This document shows, in pieces, positions 1 through 5,370 of a stretch of DNA of 5,406 nt. How positions within the stretch are numbered: position 1 is the first letter of the stretch; each line of letters starts with the position of its first letter. This DNA is from Chloroflexota bacterium (GTDB lineage: Bacteria; Chloroflexota; Anaerolineae; Anaerolineales; Villigracilaceae), in the NCBI GenBank assembly GCA_021796155.1, contig JAJYOO010000203.1, positions 1 through 5,406 of the forward strand, in the 5' to 3' direction. The notes under the pieces were generated by a model that worked only from the letters and a program-made list of their open reading frames with translations, had not been told where the DNA came from and searched no databases. The translations under genes and the position numbers were made by a program.

Positions 1-1
1 G

Positions 2-67
2 AGCAAACTGAGCGTGGAGATCAATCCGCGTGAAGCTTGGTTCGAGCGTATGATGGCAAACAACTAG
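2..67 (+). CDS. 2-oxoacid:ferredoxin oxidoreductase, alpha subunit (C-terminal end only)
   Basis: Only the last 21 codons are in the window, ending MMANN and a TAG stop at 65-67. The frame reads ...[14 protein letters not shown]..., which resembles the end of KorA/VorB-type alpha subunits. The stronger argument is position: the next gene is the beta subunit of the same complex, 8 nt downstream, and alpha-beta-gamma is the usual order in the four- or three-gene (D)ABC operons. The alpha chain normally carries the pyrimidine-binding and transketolase C-terminal-like domains and pairs with beta to form the TPP site. Identity rests mainly on context because so little sequence is visible. Confidence 0.6.
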   Translation, partial: SKLSVEINPREAWFERMMANN

Positions 68-74
68 AGGTGAG
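67..74 (+). promoter_or_regulatory. Ribosome binding site of the beta subunit
   Basis: GAGGTGAG starts on the last base of the upstream TAG stop and lies just before ATG 76. It supports ATG 76 over the TTG at 37, which would overlap the alpha gene by 31 nt and has no such site. The spacing is short, and an in-frame GTG at 70 inside the motif is a weaker alternative. Confidence 0.5.
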
Positions 75-75
75 A

Positions 76-852
76 ATGGTTGCTCCTGTTGCAAATAATC
101 TGGTTTACGAACGACCTGATGGCTTTACTGACACGCCGACGCATTATTGTCCCGGATGCACGCACGGCGTCGCGCATCGTTTGGTTGCCGAAGTTCTGGA
201 AGAAATGGGTGTGCTCGATAAGACGATTGGTGTCGCGCCGGTTGGATGCGCGGTTTTCGCGTACAACTATTTCGATACGGATTTTGTCGAAGCGCCTCAT
301 GGACGCGCCCCGGCAATGGCTACCGGTATCAAGCGTGTTCTACCCGACCGCGTTGTCTTCACTTATCAAGGCGACGGCGACCTTGCTTCGATTGGCATGG
401 GCGAGATCACACACGCCGCGGCACGCGGAGAAAATATCACTGTGATCTTCATCAACAACGCCAACTACGGCATGACGGGCGGACAAATGGCTCCGACCAC
501 ATTGCCCGGCATGAAGACAACTTCTTCACCGAACGGACGCGATGTTGAAACGCAAGGCTATCCGATTCGAATGTCCGAGATGCTGTCCACGCTGGACGGC
601 GCGGGATATGTTGTGCGTCGTTCATTACATGACCCGAAGAATATCCGAATGGCGAAGAAAGCCATCCGTCTCGCGTTCGAAACGCAGATGCGTGGACTCG
701 GCTTCTCGCTGGTCGAACTGCTTTCGACGTGTCCGACCAACTGGGGCATGACACCAGTTGAATCGCTCAAGTTCGTGGAAGACAAAATGGTTTCGTACTT
801 CCCGCTCGGCGATTACAAAGTCAGTTCGGGTGTAGCGCAGGTGAAGGTTTAG
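76..852 (+). CDS. 2-oxoacid:ferredoxin oxidoreductase, beta subunit (TPP-binding, KorB/VorA-type)
   Basis: This is the catalytic TPP and iron-sulfur subunit of an enzyme that oxidatively decarboxylates a 2-oxoacid with CoA to an acyl-CoA, CO2 and reduced ferredoxin (or runs in reverse) in the cytoplasm. From ATG 76 it has 258 residues. C25-P-G-C28, C58 and C219 (in the STCPTNWG segment) match the four-cysteine pattern that holds the proximal [4Fe-4S] cluster in this family. G99-D-G-D102 and N130-YGMTGGQ137 form the TPP/Mg2+ motif. The C-terminal STCPTNWG...PLG segment is typical of 2-oxoglutarate and branched-chain 2-oxoacid enzymes rather than of pyruvate enzymes. The substrate cannot be fixed from sequence alone, so no symbol is given. 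The gene is probably co-transcribed with alpha upstream and gamma downstream. An in-frame TTG at 37 is a longer start that I reject. Confidence 0.93.
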   Translation: MVAPVANNLVYERPDGFTDTPTHYCPGCTHGVAHRLVAEVLEEMGVLDKTIGVAPVGCAVFAYNYFDTDFVEAPHGRAPAMATGIKRVLPDRVVFTYQGDGDLASIGMGEITHAAARGENITVIFINNANYGMTGGQMAPTTLPGMKTTSSPNGRDVETQGYPIRMSEMLSTLDGAGYVVRRSLHDPKNIRMAKKAIRLAFETQMRGLGFSLVELLSTCPTNWGMTPVESLKFVEDKMVSYFPLGDYKVSSGVAQVKV

Positions 853-911
853 GATGGAGGATGGAAAATAGTTAATGGTCGATCCATTAACCATAATCCA
901 TTAACCATCAT
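852..911 (+). repeat. 7-bp-period repeat with an internal hairpin between beta and gamma genes
   Basis: Starting on the last base of the beta stop codon are two copies of GGATGGA (852-865). After two looser heptads come four in-phase CCATNNN heptads (884-911). The half-site GTTAATGG (871-878) pairs with CCATTAAC at 884-891. With one mismatch the stem extends to 868-878 against 884-894 around a 5-nt loop. A second CCATTAAC copy at 898-905 offers an alternative partner. The hairpin sits upstream of the gamma Shine-Dalgarno and could affect mRNA stability or the beta:gamma ratio, but that is inference. Confidence 0.65.
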
Positions 912-917
912 AAGGAG
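912..917 (+). promoter_or_regulatory. Ribosome binding site of the gamma subunit
   Basis: AAGGAG lies 11 nt before ATG 929 and directly follows the last CCATNNN heptad. It supports ATG 929 as the gamma start. Confidence 0.65.
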
Positions 918-928
918 CTAAGCGACTT

Positions 929-1471
929 ATGCAAAAAGAAATCATCATCGCAGGTTTTGGCGGACAGGGCGTGCTCTTCGGCGGGCAGGTTATGGCATAC
1001 GCAGCCATGGATGCGGGAAAAGAAGTTACGTGGATTCCGTCTTACGGTCCGGAAATGCGAGGCGGGACGGCCAACTGCACCATCGTCATCTCGGACGATG
1101 AGATCGGTTCGCCGCTGGTCAAAAATCCGCCGCTGGGTATCGCGCTCAATCTGCCGTCGTTCGACAAATACGAAGAAATGATTCAAAAAGGCGGGACGCT
1201 GGTCGTGAATAAATCCATGGTGGACCGCGGAGCGAAACGCAGCGACATCAAAGTTCTCTTTGTGCCGTGCAATGAGATCGCTGAGGAGATTGGCGACAAG
1301 CGGCTGATGAACATGGTAGCCATTGGTGCGCTAATGACTGCATTGCCGGAGTTGAGCACCAAAGATATTGAGAAAGCGCTCGAAGCACATTTGCCGGAAC
1401 GCCATAAAAAGTTATTGCCGAAAAACTATGAGGCGCTCAAACGCGGATTTGAAGCAGCGAAGGCGCAGTAA
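929..1471 (+). CDS. 2-oxoacid:ferredoxin oxidoreductase, gamma subunit
   Basis: The 180-residue protein is a single pyruvate/ketoisovalerate oxidoreductase gamma domain. Visible hallmarks are the N-terminal G9-FGGQG-V15 loop, the S38-YGPEMRGG-T47 signature followed by A-N-C50, and a middle segment resembling the '[15 protein letters not shown]' region of KorC-type proteins. In the solved relatives this domain completes the CoA side of the active site and stabilises the alpha-beta core. The length is normal for a stand-alone gamma chain. It starts at ATG 929 after AAGGAG, 76 nt downstream of beta, so it is almost certainly in the same operon. The stop codon TAA (1469-1471) falls inside the first unit of a 7-bp repeat. 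No delta (8Fe ferredoxin) gene follows; it may lie upstream of alpha, outside the window. Confidence 0.92.
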   Translation: MQKEIIIAGFGGQGVLFGGQVMAYAAMDAGKEVTWIPSYGPEMRGGTANCTIVISDDEIGSPLVKNPPLGIALNLPSFDKYEEMIQKGGTLVVNKSMVDRGAKRSDIKVLFVPCNEIAEEIGDKRLMNMVAIGALMTALPELSTKDIEKALEAHLPERHKKLLPKNYEALKRGFEAAKAQ

Positions 1472-1501
1472 TCAGTAAGCAGTGTTCAGTAATCAGTAGC
1501 C
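1467..1501 (+). repeat. Five-unit AGTNNNC heptad repeat overlapping the gamma stop
   Basis: Five consecutive 7-mers of the form AGTNNNC fill 1467-1501; units 1 and 4 are both AGTAATC. The gamma stop codon is contained in unit 1, and unit 5 overlaps the left arm of the following palindrome. Heptanucleotide repeats are established in filamentous cyanobacteria (STRR sequences). I see the same style here but cannot tell whether they are related. Confidence 0.7.
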
Positions 1502-1524
1502 CGCCTCTCATTGAGGCGGGCTAC
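1496..1524 (+). repeat. Perfect 12-bp palindrome, possible transcription end or REP-like element
   Basis: GTAGCCCGCCTC (1496-1507), a 5-nt loop, and GAGGCGGGCTAC (1513-1524) pair perfectly. The position 25 nt after the gamma stop suits a transcription end, but no T-run follows, so it is not a canonical intrinsic terminator on either strand. It could protect the mRNA 3' end or be a dispersed palindromic repeat. The AT-rich segment with the broken gene begins right at its right edge. Confidence 0.65.
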
Positions 1525-1527
1525 CAC

Positions 1528-2079
1528 ATTGATTTGATCAAAGCCCCAGGTAATGCAATTCCTTTTGCAAATTACTTCTAAAAGTATATTGCTAATGTAG
1601 CCAATCTGCTCAATTAATCAACTAAGAGATTAGCTCACCCGGTTTACGGCTTGAATGGAGAAGCTCCGTTAATCTCATCTGCATGTGGTTGCTATTTATT
1701 TGCAATTCGCGCAGGAAGGGGAATTAAACCATGGTATGTGGGCATTGCCGAAAAACAAACCTTTGAGCAGGAATGTTTCGCTACACACAAGATAAACATC
1801 TACAATGATGTTTTAGCAAAAAGGAAGGGCACGCCACTTTTGTTCCTAATCACCATACGAACCAATAAAGGAAAATTTGTAAAACCCAGCAAGAATGGTC
1901 ATGCAGGTAGTACATATCTTGAAACGCTTTTAATTGGCGCATCCATCGACAAGAATCCAGAATTGATGAATATCCAAAAGACCAGATTTTTAAGAGAAAT
2001 GCGTGTTCCAAGCTTTATTAATACACCGCGCCGCAGGCCCCAAAAATCTGAATCAGATTTTAAAAATACAATAAAATGA
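1528..2079 (+). pseudogene. Decayed gene for a GIY-YIG-like protein; open part 1651-2079
   Basis: From TTG 1651 to the TGA at 2077-2079 there are 142 codons with no in-frame ATG near the start and no Shine-Dalgarno. The encoded segment has G13-C-Y15, then W28-Y-V-G31, and near residue 91 Y-L-E-T-L-L-I followed by N-P-E-L-M-N107. That order matches the GIY...YIG strands and the Glu/LI/P..N helix of the GIY-YIG nuclease superfamily. The usual arginine soon after YIG is not obvious, so catalytic activity is doubtful. Reading the same frame upstream gives protein-like sequence (IDLIKAPGNAIPFANYF, TAA, KYIANVANLLN, TAA, STKRLAHPVYGL) back to an ATT at 1528, close to the palindrome. Two in-frame TAA codons (1579-1581, 1615-1617) therefore interrupt what was probably a protein of about 180 residues. 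TAA ends other genes in this window, so recoding is unlikely. GC is clearly lower than in the neighbours, which suggests transfer. A short functional protein from TTG 1651 remains possible. Confidence 0.6.
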
Positions 2080-2230
2080 AGAAACGATGAATGGTTATAA
2101 ATTTTCAGTAGAGTTCCTATTTTTAGTTGGCCTACTTTATGGTTGCCATCCCTAAAGATATTGCCTTTTATGTTGCCTTATCTGAAAAATAGTTGGCGAA
2201 AATCTAACTGGTGGATTTCAAATGAACCAT
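2080..2230 (+). other. AT-rich gap without a convincing gene
   Basis: I find no supported gene in this stretch. It holds two very short ATG-initiated frames. One, 2087-2155, reads MNGYKFSVEFLFLVGLLYGC followed by H-P-stop and looks like a bare signal or lipoprotein leader. The other, 2139-2192, encodes 17 residues. Neither has a good ribosome site. Base composition matches the broken GIY-YIG-like gene, so this is probably decaying sequence from the same acquisition. Confidence 0.4.
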
Positions 2231-2259
2231 AGCTCGTCTTAATGATGGGCGGGCTTTTT
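2231..2259 (+). terminator. Intrinsic terminator after the AT-rich segment
   Basis: AGCTCGTC (2231-2238) pairs with GGCGGGCT (2248-2255), using two G-U pairs, around a 9-nt loop, and the stem runs directly into TTTTT (2255-2259). This insulates the aldo/keto reductase promoter just downstream from transcription entering from the left. The right arm equals the right-arm core of the palindrome at 1496-1524, and the stem-to-stem length (25 nt) is the same. Confidence 0.65.
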
Positions 2260-2263
2260 GCGA

Positions 2264-2272
2264 TGCTATAAT
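2264..2272 (+). promoter_or_regulatory. Extended -10 promoter of the first aldo/keto reductase
   Basis: TGCTATAAT is a perfect TATAAT (2267-2272) with an upstream TGn extension. No good -35 is seen, which an extended -10 can tolerate. The expected transcription start, about 7-8 nt downstream, falls at or next to ATG 2281, so the mRNA is predicted to be leaderless. No Shine-Dalgarno is present, which fits. Confidence 0.6.
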
Positions 2273-2280
2273 CACGCCGC

Positions 2281-3099
2281 ATGAACTACGAAACCATCCA
2301 CAACCTCCACATTCCCAAAATTGGATTTGGCACCGCTCAACTTGGCGGGCGCTTTTTCGCCAATCACTCACGAGACGCGTTTTATCTTTCGGCGTTGCGT
2401 TCCGCGCTCGAATTGGGTTATGTCCATTTCGACACCGCGGACTTTTATTCCTTTGGTCATTCCGAGGAATTGATCGGACGCGCTATAAAAGAAACAAATA
2501 CAAAGCGCGAGAACCTTTTCATCACAACAAAAGTCTGGCCGACACGACTTACTTATAAAAAGGTTCTGCGCGCCTGCGAAAATAGTTTGCGACGATTGCA
2601 AACTGATTATATTGATCTTTATTTAATCCACTGGCCGAATCCGTTCGTGCCGCTCAAAGAAACGTTCAAAGCGCTCAATCAACTTTTGAAAGAAGGAAAA
2701 ATCAAACATATCGGCGTCAGCAACTTCAATGTGAGATTGCTCAAAGAAGCGCAGTCACTTTCCGAAACGCCGATCCTCGCCGAGCAAGTTCCATACAGCC
2801 TTAGCGAGCGTTCGTATGCAAAGAACGGGCTGCTGGAATATTGCCAGCAAAATAATATTCTCGTCACGGCATATACGCCGGTCAGTCACGGACGGATCGC
2901 GGCGAATCAAACTCTGCAGTCCATTGCGGACACACATCACGCGACGCTCCATCAGATCGCGCTGGCCTGGCTGGTCAACCAACCGCGTGTGATTGCGATT
3001 CCCATGTCGTTCAATCCGAGTCATCAAAAGGAAAATCTCGACGCGGCGGACATTCAATTGACTCCATCTGAGATGGAACAACTCAACACACTGCGATAG
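2281..3099 (+). CDS. Aldo/keto reductase, copy 1
   Basis: This is a 272-residue NAD(P)H-dependent reductase of the soluble (alpha/beta)8-barrel aldo/keto reductase family, near the 2,5-diketogluconate reductase-like bacterial enzymes. The N-terminal LHIPKIGFGT hairpin, the catalytic tetrad D51, Y56, K84 and H117 (in FDTADFY, TTKV and LIHWP), the I-G-V-S-N-F motif, and the C-terminal cofactor segment are all in order. In that last segment the usual I-P-K-S-x4-R-x3-N is I-P-M242-S243-x4-H248-x3-N252, so both residues that normally grip the NADPH 2'-phosphate are replaced. Preference for NADH or weaker NADPH binding is possible (inference). The start is ATG 2281 directly after a TATAAT box with no ribosome site. 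The paralogue lies 35 nt downstream. The substrate cannot be predicted. Confidence 0.92.
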   Translation: MNYETIHNLHIPKIGFGTAQLGGRFFANHSRDAFYLSALRSALELGYVHFDTADFYSFGHSEELIGRAIKETNTKRENLFITTKVWPTRLTYKKVLRACENSLRRLQTDYIDLYLIHWPNPFVPLKETFKALNQLLKEGKIKHIGVSNFNVRLLKEAQSLSETPILAEQVPYSLSERSYAKNGLLEYCQQNNILVTAYTPVSHGRIAANQTLQSIADTHHATLHQIALAWLVNQPRVIAIPMSFNPSHQKENLDAADIQLTPSEMEQLNTLR

Positions 3100-3134
3100 A
3101 ATCCCTTATCCTCTCTCCCTTTTCCCTTATTGAC

Positions 3135-3944
3135 ATGAGATACGAAACCGTTCACGACCTCACACTTCCCAAAATCGGATTCGGCACATGGAGCATCGGC
3201 GGCGGGACTTATGCCGACCGGTCGCGCGACGCCAAATCATTGTCCGCATTGCGCTCCGCCCTCGATTTGGGCTACACCCACTTCGACACGGCGGAGATGT
3301 ACGCTGACGGTCACGCGGAAGAATTGATTGGCCGCGCCGTTCGCGAGTCCAGGAAGAAGCGGGAAGAGTTATTCATCACATCCAAAGTCAAGCCATCCAA
3401 TCTGCATTACAGTGATGTGTTGAAATCCTGCGAAGCAAGTCTGCACCGACTCGGCCTCGGATACATTGACCTTTATCTCATCCACTGGCCGATGGTCGGC
3501 ATGAATTTATCGGACACATTTCGCGCACTGAACAAACTCGTCCGGGATGGAAAGGTAAAACATCTCGGCGTGAGCAACTTCAAACACAAGATTCTCAAGG
3601 AAGCGCAGGGACTGTCAGAGACACCGATCATTACCAATCAGGTTCCATACAGTCTGTCGGATCATTCGTACGTGAAAAACGGCGTGCTGGAATATTGTCA
3701 GAAAAATAATATTCTTCTGACCGCGTATTCTCCTGTTGACGTTGGCCGCCTGCGCGTGGGCAACGCATTGCAGTCCATCGCAGATGCACATAATGCGAAT
3801 CCGTTTCAAATCGCATTGGCATGGCTCATCAATCAACCTTGTGTGATTGCGATTCCAATGTCGTTCGACCCGAAACATCAAAAAGAAAATCTCGATTCAG
3901 CCGATATTATTTTGACTGAAGAAGAGATGAAACAATTGAACTAA
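3135..3944 (+). CDS. Aldo/keto reductase, copy 2 (tandem paralogue)
   Basis: This 269-residue protein aligns with copy 1 from residue 1 to its end without a gap; I count about 176 of 269 identical residues (roughly 65%). The catalytic tetrad sits at the same positions (D51, Y56, K84, H117), and the cofactor motif carries the same changes, M242 and H248. The copies differ most at residues 24-36, 121-128 and 203-211. The second of these lies in a part of the barrel where loops shape the substrate pocket in this family, so the two may have diverged in substrate. The 35-nt gap before it is rich in pyrimidines and has neither a Shine-Dalgarno nor a clear -10 box. It is probably expressed from the copy 1 promoter. 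It ends with TAA, 5 nt before a hairpin repeat. Confidence 0.92.
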   Translation: MRYETVHDLTLPKIGFGTWSIGGGTYADRSRDAKSLSALRSALDLGYTHFDTAEMYADGHAEELIGRAVRESRKKREELFITSKVKPSNLHYSDVLKSCEASLHRLGLGYIDLYLIHWPMVGMNLSDTFRALNKLVRDGKVKHLGVSNFKHKILKEAQGLSETPIITNQVPYSLSDHSYVKNGVLEYCQKNNILLTAYSPVDVGRLRVGNALQSIADAHNANPFQIALAWLINQPCVIAIPMSFDPKHQKENLDSADIILTEEEMKQLN

Positions 3945-3949
3945 CCCAG

Positions 3950-4002
3950 CCTCCCCCAAATCCAAAGGATTTGGGGGAGGTGCCGCGAAGCGGTGGAGGG
4001 GG
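3950..4002 (+). repeat. Two-hairpin repeat element, copy 1 (upstream of clpS)
   Basis: CCTCCCCCAAATCC (3950-3963) and GGATTTGGGGGAGG (3967-3980) form a perfect 14-bp stem with a 3-nt loop. A second hairpin follows (CCGC 3983-3986, GAA loop, GCGG 3990-3993, plus a G-T pair), then GGAGGGGG (3995-4002). No T-run follows the stems, so it is not a typical terminator. The same plan recurs at 4339-4397. I recall similar GGGGGAGGTG-hairpin-GGAGGGGG repeats in other bacteria but have not verified this. It separates the reductase pair from clpS and abuts the clpS -10 box. Confidence 0.8.
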
Positions 4003-4003
4003 C

Positions 4004-4009
4004 TATAAT
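4004..4009 (+). promoter_or_regulatory. -10 box of clpS, leaderless
   Basis: A perfect TATAAT stands one base after the GGAGGGGG end of the repeat. The expected start of transcription is at or next to ATG 4016. No -35 match is visible; that position lies in the second hairpin of the repeat. The context GCTATAATC is the same as at the first reductase. Confidence 0.55.
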
Positions 4010-4015
4010 CTCCTC

Positions 4016-4327
4016 ATGCCATCCAAAACTCTGCCCATTCCAAAGATCCATCCCGATGAGCAGGAACAAACTGAAGAAGGTCCGCTCTACCGCGTCATCA
4101 TCCACAACGACGACGTCACGCCGATGGACTTCGTCATCCACATTTTGATCGCGATCTTTCTGCTTCCCACATCTAACGCGGCCAACGTGATGCTCACCGC
4201 GCATATCAATGGCAATGCTTACGTTCAAACGTTGCCAAAGCCTGAAGCGCAAAGAAGAATCAACAAAGCGCATTTTGCGGCGCGGCTCTCAAGTTATCCA
4301 TTAGAGTTCACGATGGAACCTGAATAG
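4016..4327 (+). CDS. clpS: ATP-dependent Clp protease adaptor ClpS
   Basis: ClpS binds proteins with destabilising N-terminal residues and hands them to the ClpA or ClpC unfoldase for degradation by ClpP in the cytoplasm. The 103-residue protein has a flexible, acidic, proline-containing N-terminal arm (about residues 1-22) and then the folded core. N31-D32-D33, T35-P36-M37 and H63 match E. coli N34, D35, M40 and H66 with a constant offset of 3, so the pocket that holds the N-degron residue is complete, including the gatekeeper Met. The ClpA-contact region is divergent (T-L-P-K-P-E-A-Q-R-R in place of the E. coli T-A-E-V-A-E-T-K), which I believe is normal for Chloroflexota. ATG 4016 is chosen over the in-frame TTG 3971, which lies inside the hairpin repeat. 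No Clp protease gene is adjacent. Confidence 0.9.
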   Translation: MPSKTLPIPKIHPDEQEQTEEGPLYRVIIHNDDVTPMDFVIHILIAIFLLPTSNAANVMLTAHINGNAYVQTLPKPEAQRRINKAHFAARLSSYPLEFTMEPE

Positions 4328-4338
4328 CCATCACCCTT

Positions 4339-4397
4339 CCTCCCCCAAATCATTTTGATTTTGGGGAGGTGTCTCGCCATTGGCGAGACGGAGGGGG
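4339..4397 (+). repeat. Two-hairpin repeat element, copy 2 (upstream of acyltransferase)
   Basis: CCTCCCCCAAATCA (4339-4352) pairs with TGATTTTGGGGAGG (4356-4369) with one mismatch. It is followed by a perfect 8-bp hairpin, GTCTCGCC (4371-4378) with GGCGAGAC (4382-4389), and then GGAGGGGG (4390-4397). The outer parts match copy 1, while the second hairpin has a different sequence but keeps its pairing. GGAGG at 4390-4394 is also 9 nt before ATG 4404 and could act as a ribosome site on read-through transcripts. Confidence 0.8.
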
Positions 4398-4399
4398 TT

Positions 4400-4405
4400 T
4401 ATAAT
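4400..4405 (+). promoter_or_regulatory. -10 box of the acyltransferase gene, overlapping its ATG
   Basis: TATAAT lies two bases after the repeat's GGAGGGGG. ATG 4404 overlaps its end (TATAATG). A transcript starting 7-8 nt downstream would begin at about 4412-4413, exactly at an in-frame GTG (4413-4415). No -35 is seen. Confidence 0.5.
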
Positions 4406-5297
4406 GCCGCGAGTGAATCCCCTTGAAGAGTTAACACAAATCAATCTCGATGATCTCGTCAATGCCTTCGGCGTTCAGAATCAGCCGATGTTTGACCGCG
4501 CGGTTCGATTCGTTTTCCATGGGGCGGCGCGCAAGTTTGCGCGTCAGATGATTGACTACGACGCTACCATCGCAAAATGTGGATTAGCCGACGCATCGCG
4601 TCAAACCGAGCGACTCTACGTTCGTGATGTGCGCGTCTTTGGTCTTGACCATTTGCCGGCTGGCCCGATTTTGGCTTTATCCAATCATCCAGGCATGACC
4701 GACACACTGGCGCTGTTTTGCGTGCTCAACCGCGATAATCTAAAGATCATCGCGCTGAACCGTCCGTTTTTATTGACGCTTCCAAATCTCCATAAACAAC
4801 TTTTTTATGTAACCGATGATTCCAACGAACGCGTTGCGATGGTCAGACGTGGCAGCGCACATCTGCGAAACGGCGGTTCGATTTTGACGTTTCCCGCGGG
4901 CCACACCGAACCCGATCCCGATGTTTATGATAGCGCACTTGAGTCACTAAAAACATGGACAGATAGCGCCAGCGTTTTTATTCGCTTTGCGCAGGAGACG
5001 GCCATTTTGCCAATTGTTGTTCGCAACGTGGTTTGGGACAAGGCCGCGAATCACCCGCTGATTCGACTCAAACGTACGCTCGATGAACGCGAACTACTTG
5101 CGGTCGCTTTGGAATTGTTGAGTATGGTGATGTTTGATTTAAAACCGGTGACTGTTAAAATTCAAATTGGTAGACCAATCAACGTCAAAGAACTTGGTAT
5201 GAATGACACGCAAACCATTCATCAAGCTGTGCTCGATGAAATGAAACGCCTGATCGAGAAACCGCCAAAAGGTGATGGGGTGTCAGCCTTACTTTGA
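4404..5297 (+). CDS. PlsC-like 1-acyl-glycerophosphate acyltransferase family protein
   Basis: The protein belongs to the phospholipid/glycerol acyltransferase superfamily, whose members transfer acyl groups to glycerophosphate-type or other hydroxyl acceptors at the membrane. From ATG 4404 it has 297 residues. Motif I is N94-H95-P-G-M-T-D100, the catalytic HX4D. N119-R-P-F lies where motif II is expected, F163-P-A-G-H-T-E169 replaces the usual FPEGT of motif III, and I-L-P-I-V-V-R-N resembles motif IV. An N-terminal helical stretch of about 80 residues precedes the domain, and no clear membrane segment is seen. The FPAGHTEPD variant makes the acceptor uncertain, so I do not call it PlsC. Start choice: TTG 4380 lies in the repeat hairpin and is rejected. 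ATG 4404 overlaps the -10 box but has GGAGG 9 nt upstream. GTG 4413 fits a leaderless mRNA and would give 294 residues. Confidence 0.82.
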   Translation: MPRVNPLEELTQINLDDLVNAFGVQNQPMFDRAVRFVFHGAARKFARQMIDYDATIAKCGLADASRQTERLYVRDVRVFGLDHLPAGPILALSNHPGMTDTLALFCVLNRDNLKIIALNRPFLLTLPNLHKQLFYVTDDSNERVAMVRRGSAHLRNGGSILTFPAGHTEPDPDVYDSALESLKTWTDSASVFIRFAQETAILPIVVRNVVWDKAANHPLIRLKRTLDERELLAVALELLSMVMFDLKPVTVKIQIGRPINVKELGMNDTQTIHQAVLDEMKRLIEKPPKGDGVSALL

Positions 5298-5364
5298 GTC
5301 GTTAGCTTCTCCGGTTTTGCTTTGTGAATTTCTTGGTAACATGGCGAAAGATAATCACTTGCGC

Positions 5365-5370
5365 TACAAT
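5365..5370 (+). promoter_or_regulatory. Candidate -10 box for the gene beginning at 5396
   Basis: TACAAT in the context GCTACAATC, which differs by one base from the GCTATAATC of the reductase and clpS promoters. Transcription would begin near 5377 and give a leader of about 18 nt that includes the ribosome site. No good -35 is present at the normal spacing. Confidence 0.4.

Noticed and set aside
37..75. TTG 37 as start of the beta subunit
   Set aside because: It would overlap the alpha gene by 31 nt and add 13 residues that do not resemble the family. GAGGTGAG before ATG 76 is a better site.
1496..1524. Palindrome called as a standard intrinsic terminator
   Set aside because: There is no T-run after the stem on either strand, so I list it as a repeat with possible terminator function only.
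1565..1590. TTGCAA and TATATT as a promoter for the GIY-YIG-like gene
   Set aside because: The spacer is 14 nt, too short, and the boxes lie inside the apparent degraded coding sequence.
1579..1617. TAA recoded as an amino acid in the GIY-YIG-like gene
   Set aside because: TAA ends the gamma subunit gene and the second reductase in this window, and gene decay explains two stops more simply.
1528..2260. A defence or mobile-element system built around the GIY-YIG-like protein
   Set aside because: There are no partner genes, transposase, integrase, target-site duplication or reverse transcriptase, and the gene is broken.
2755..3081. Minus-strand frames inside the two reductases
   Set aside because: Both reductases have similar antisense frames because their sense codons are similar; the translations show no domain.
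3941..4273. 110-residue minus-strand open frame opposite clpS
   Set aside because: It mirrors the clpS frame, starts inside clpS, lacks recognisable domains and runs across the hairpin repeat.
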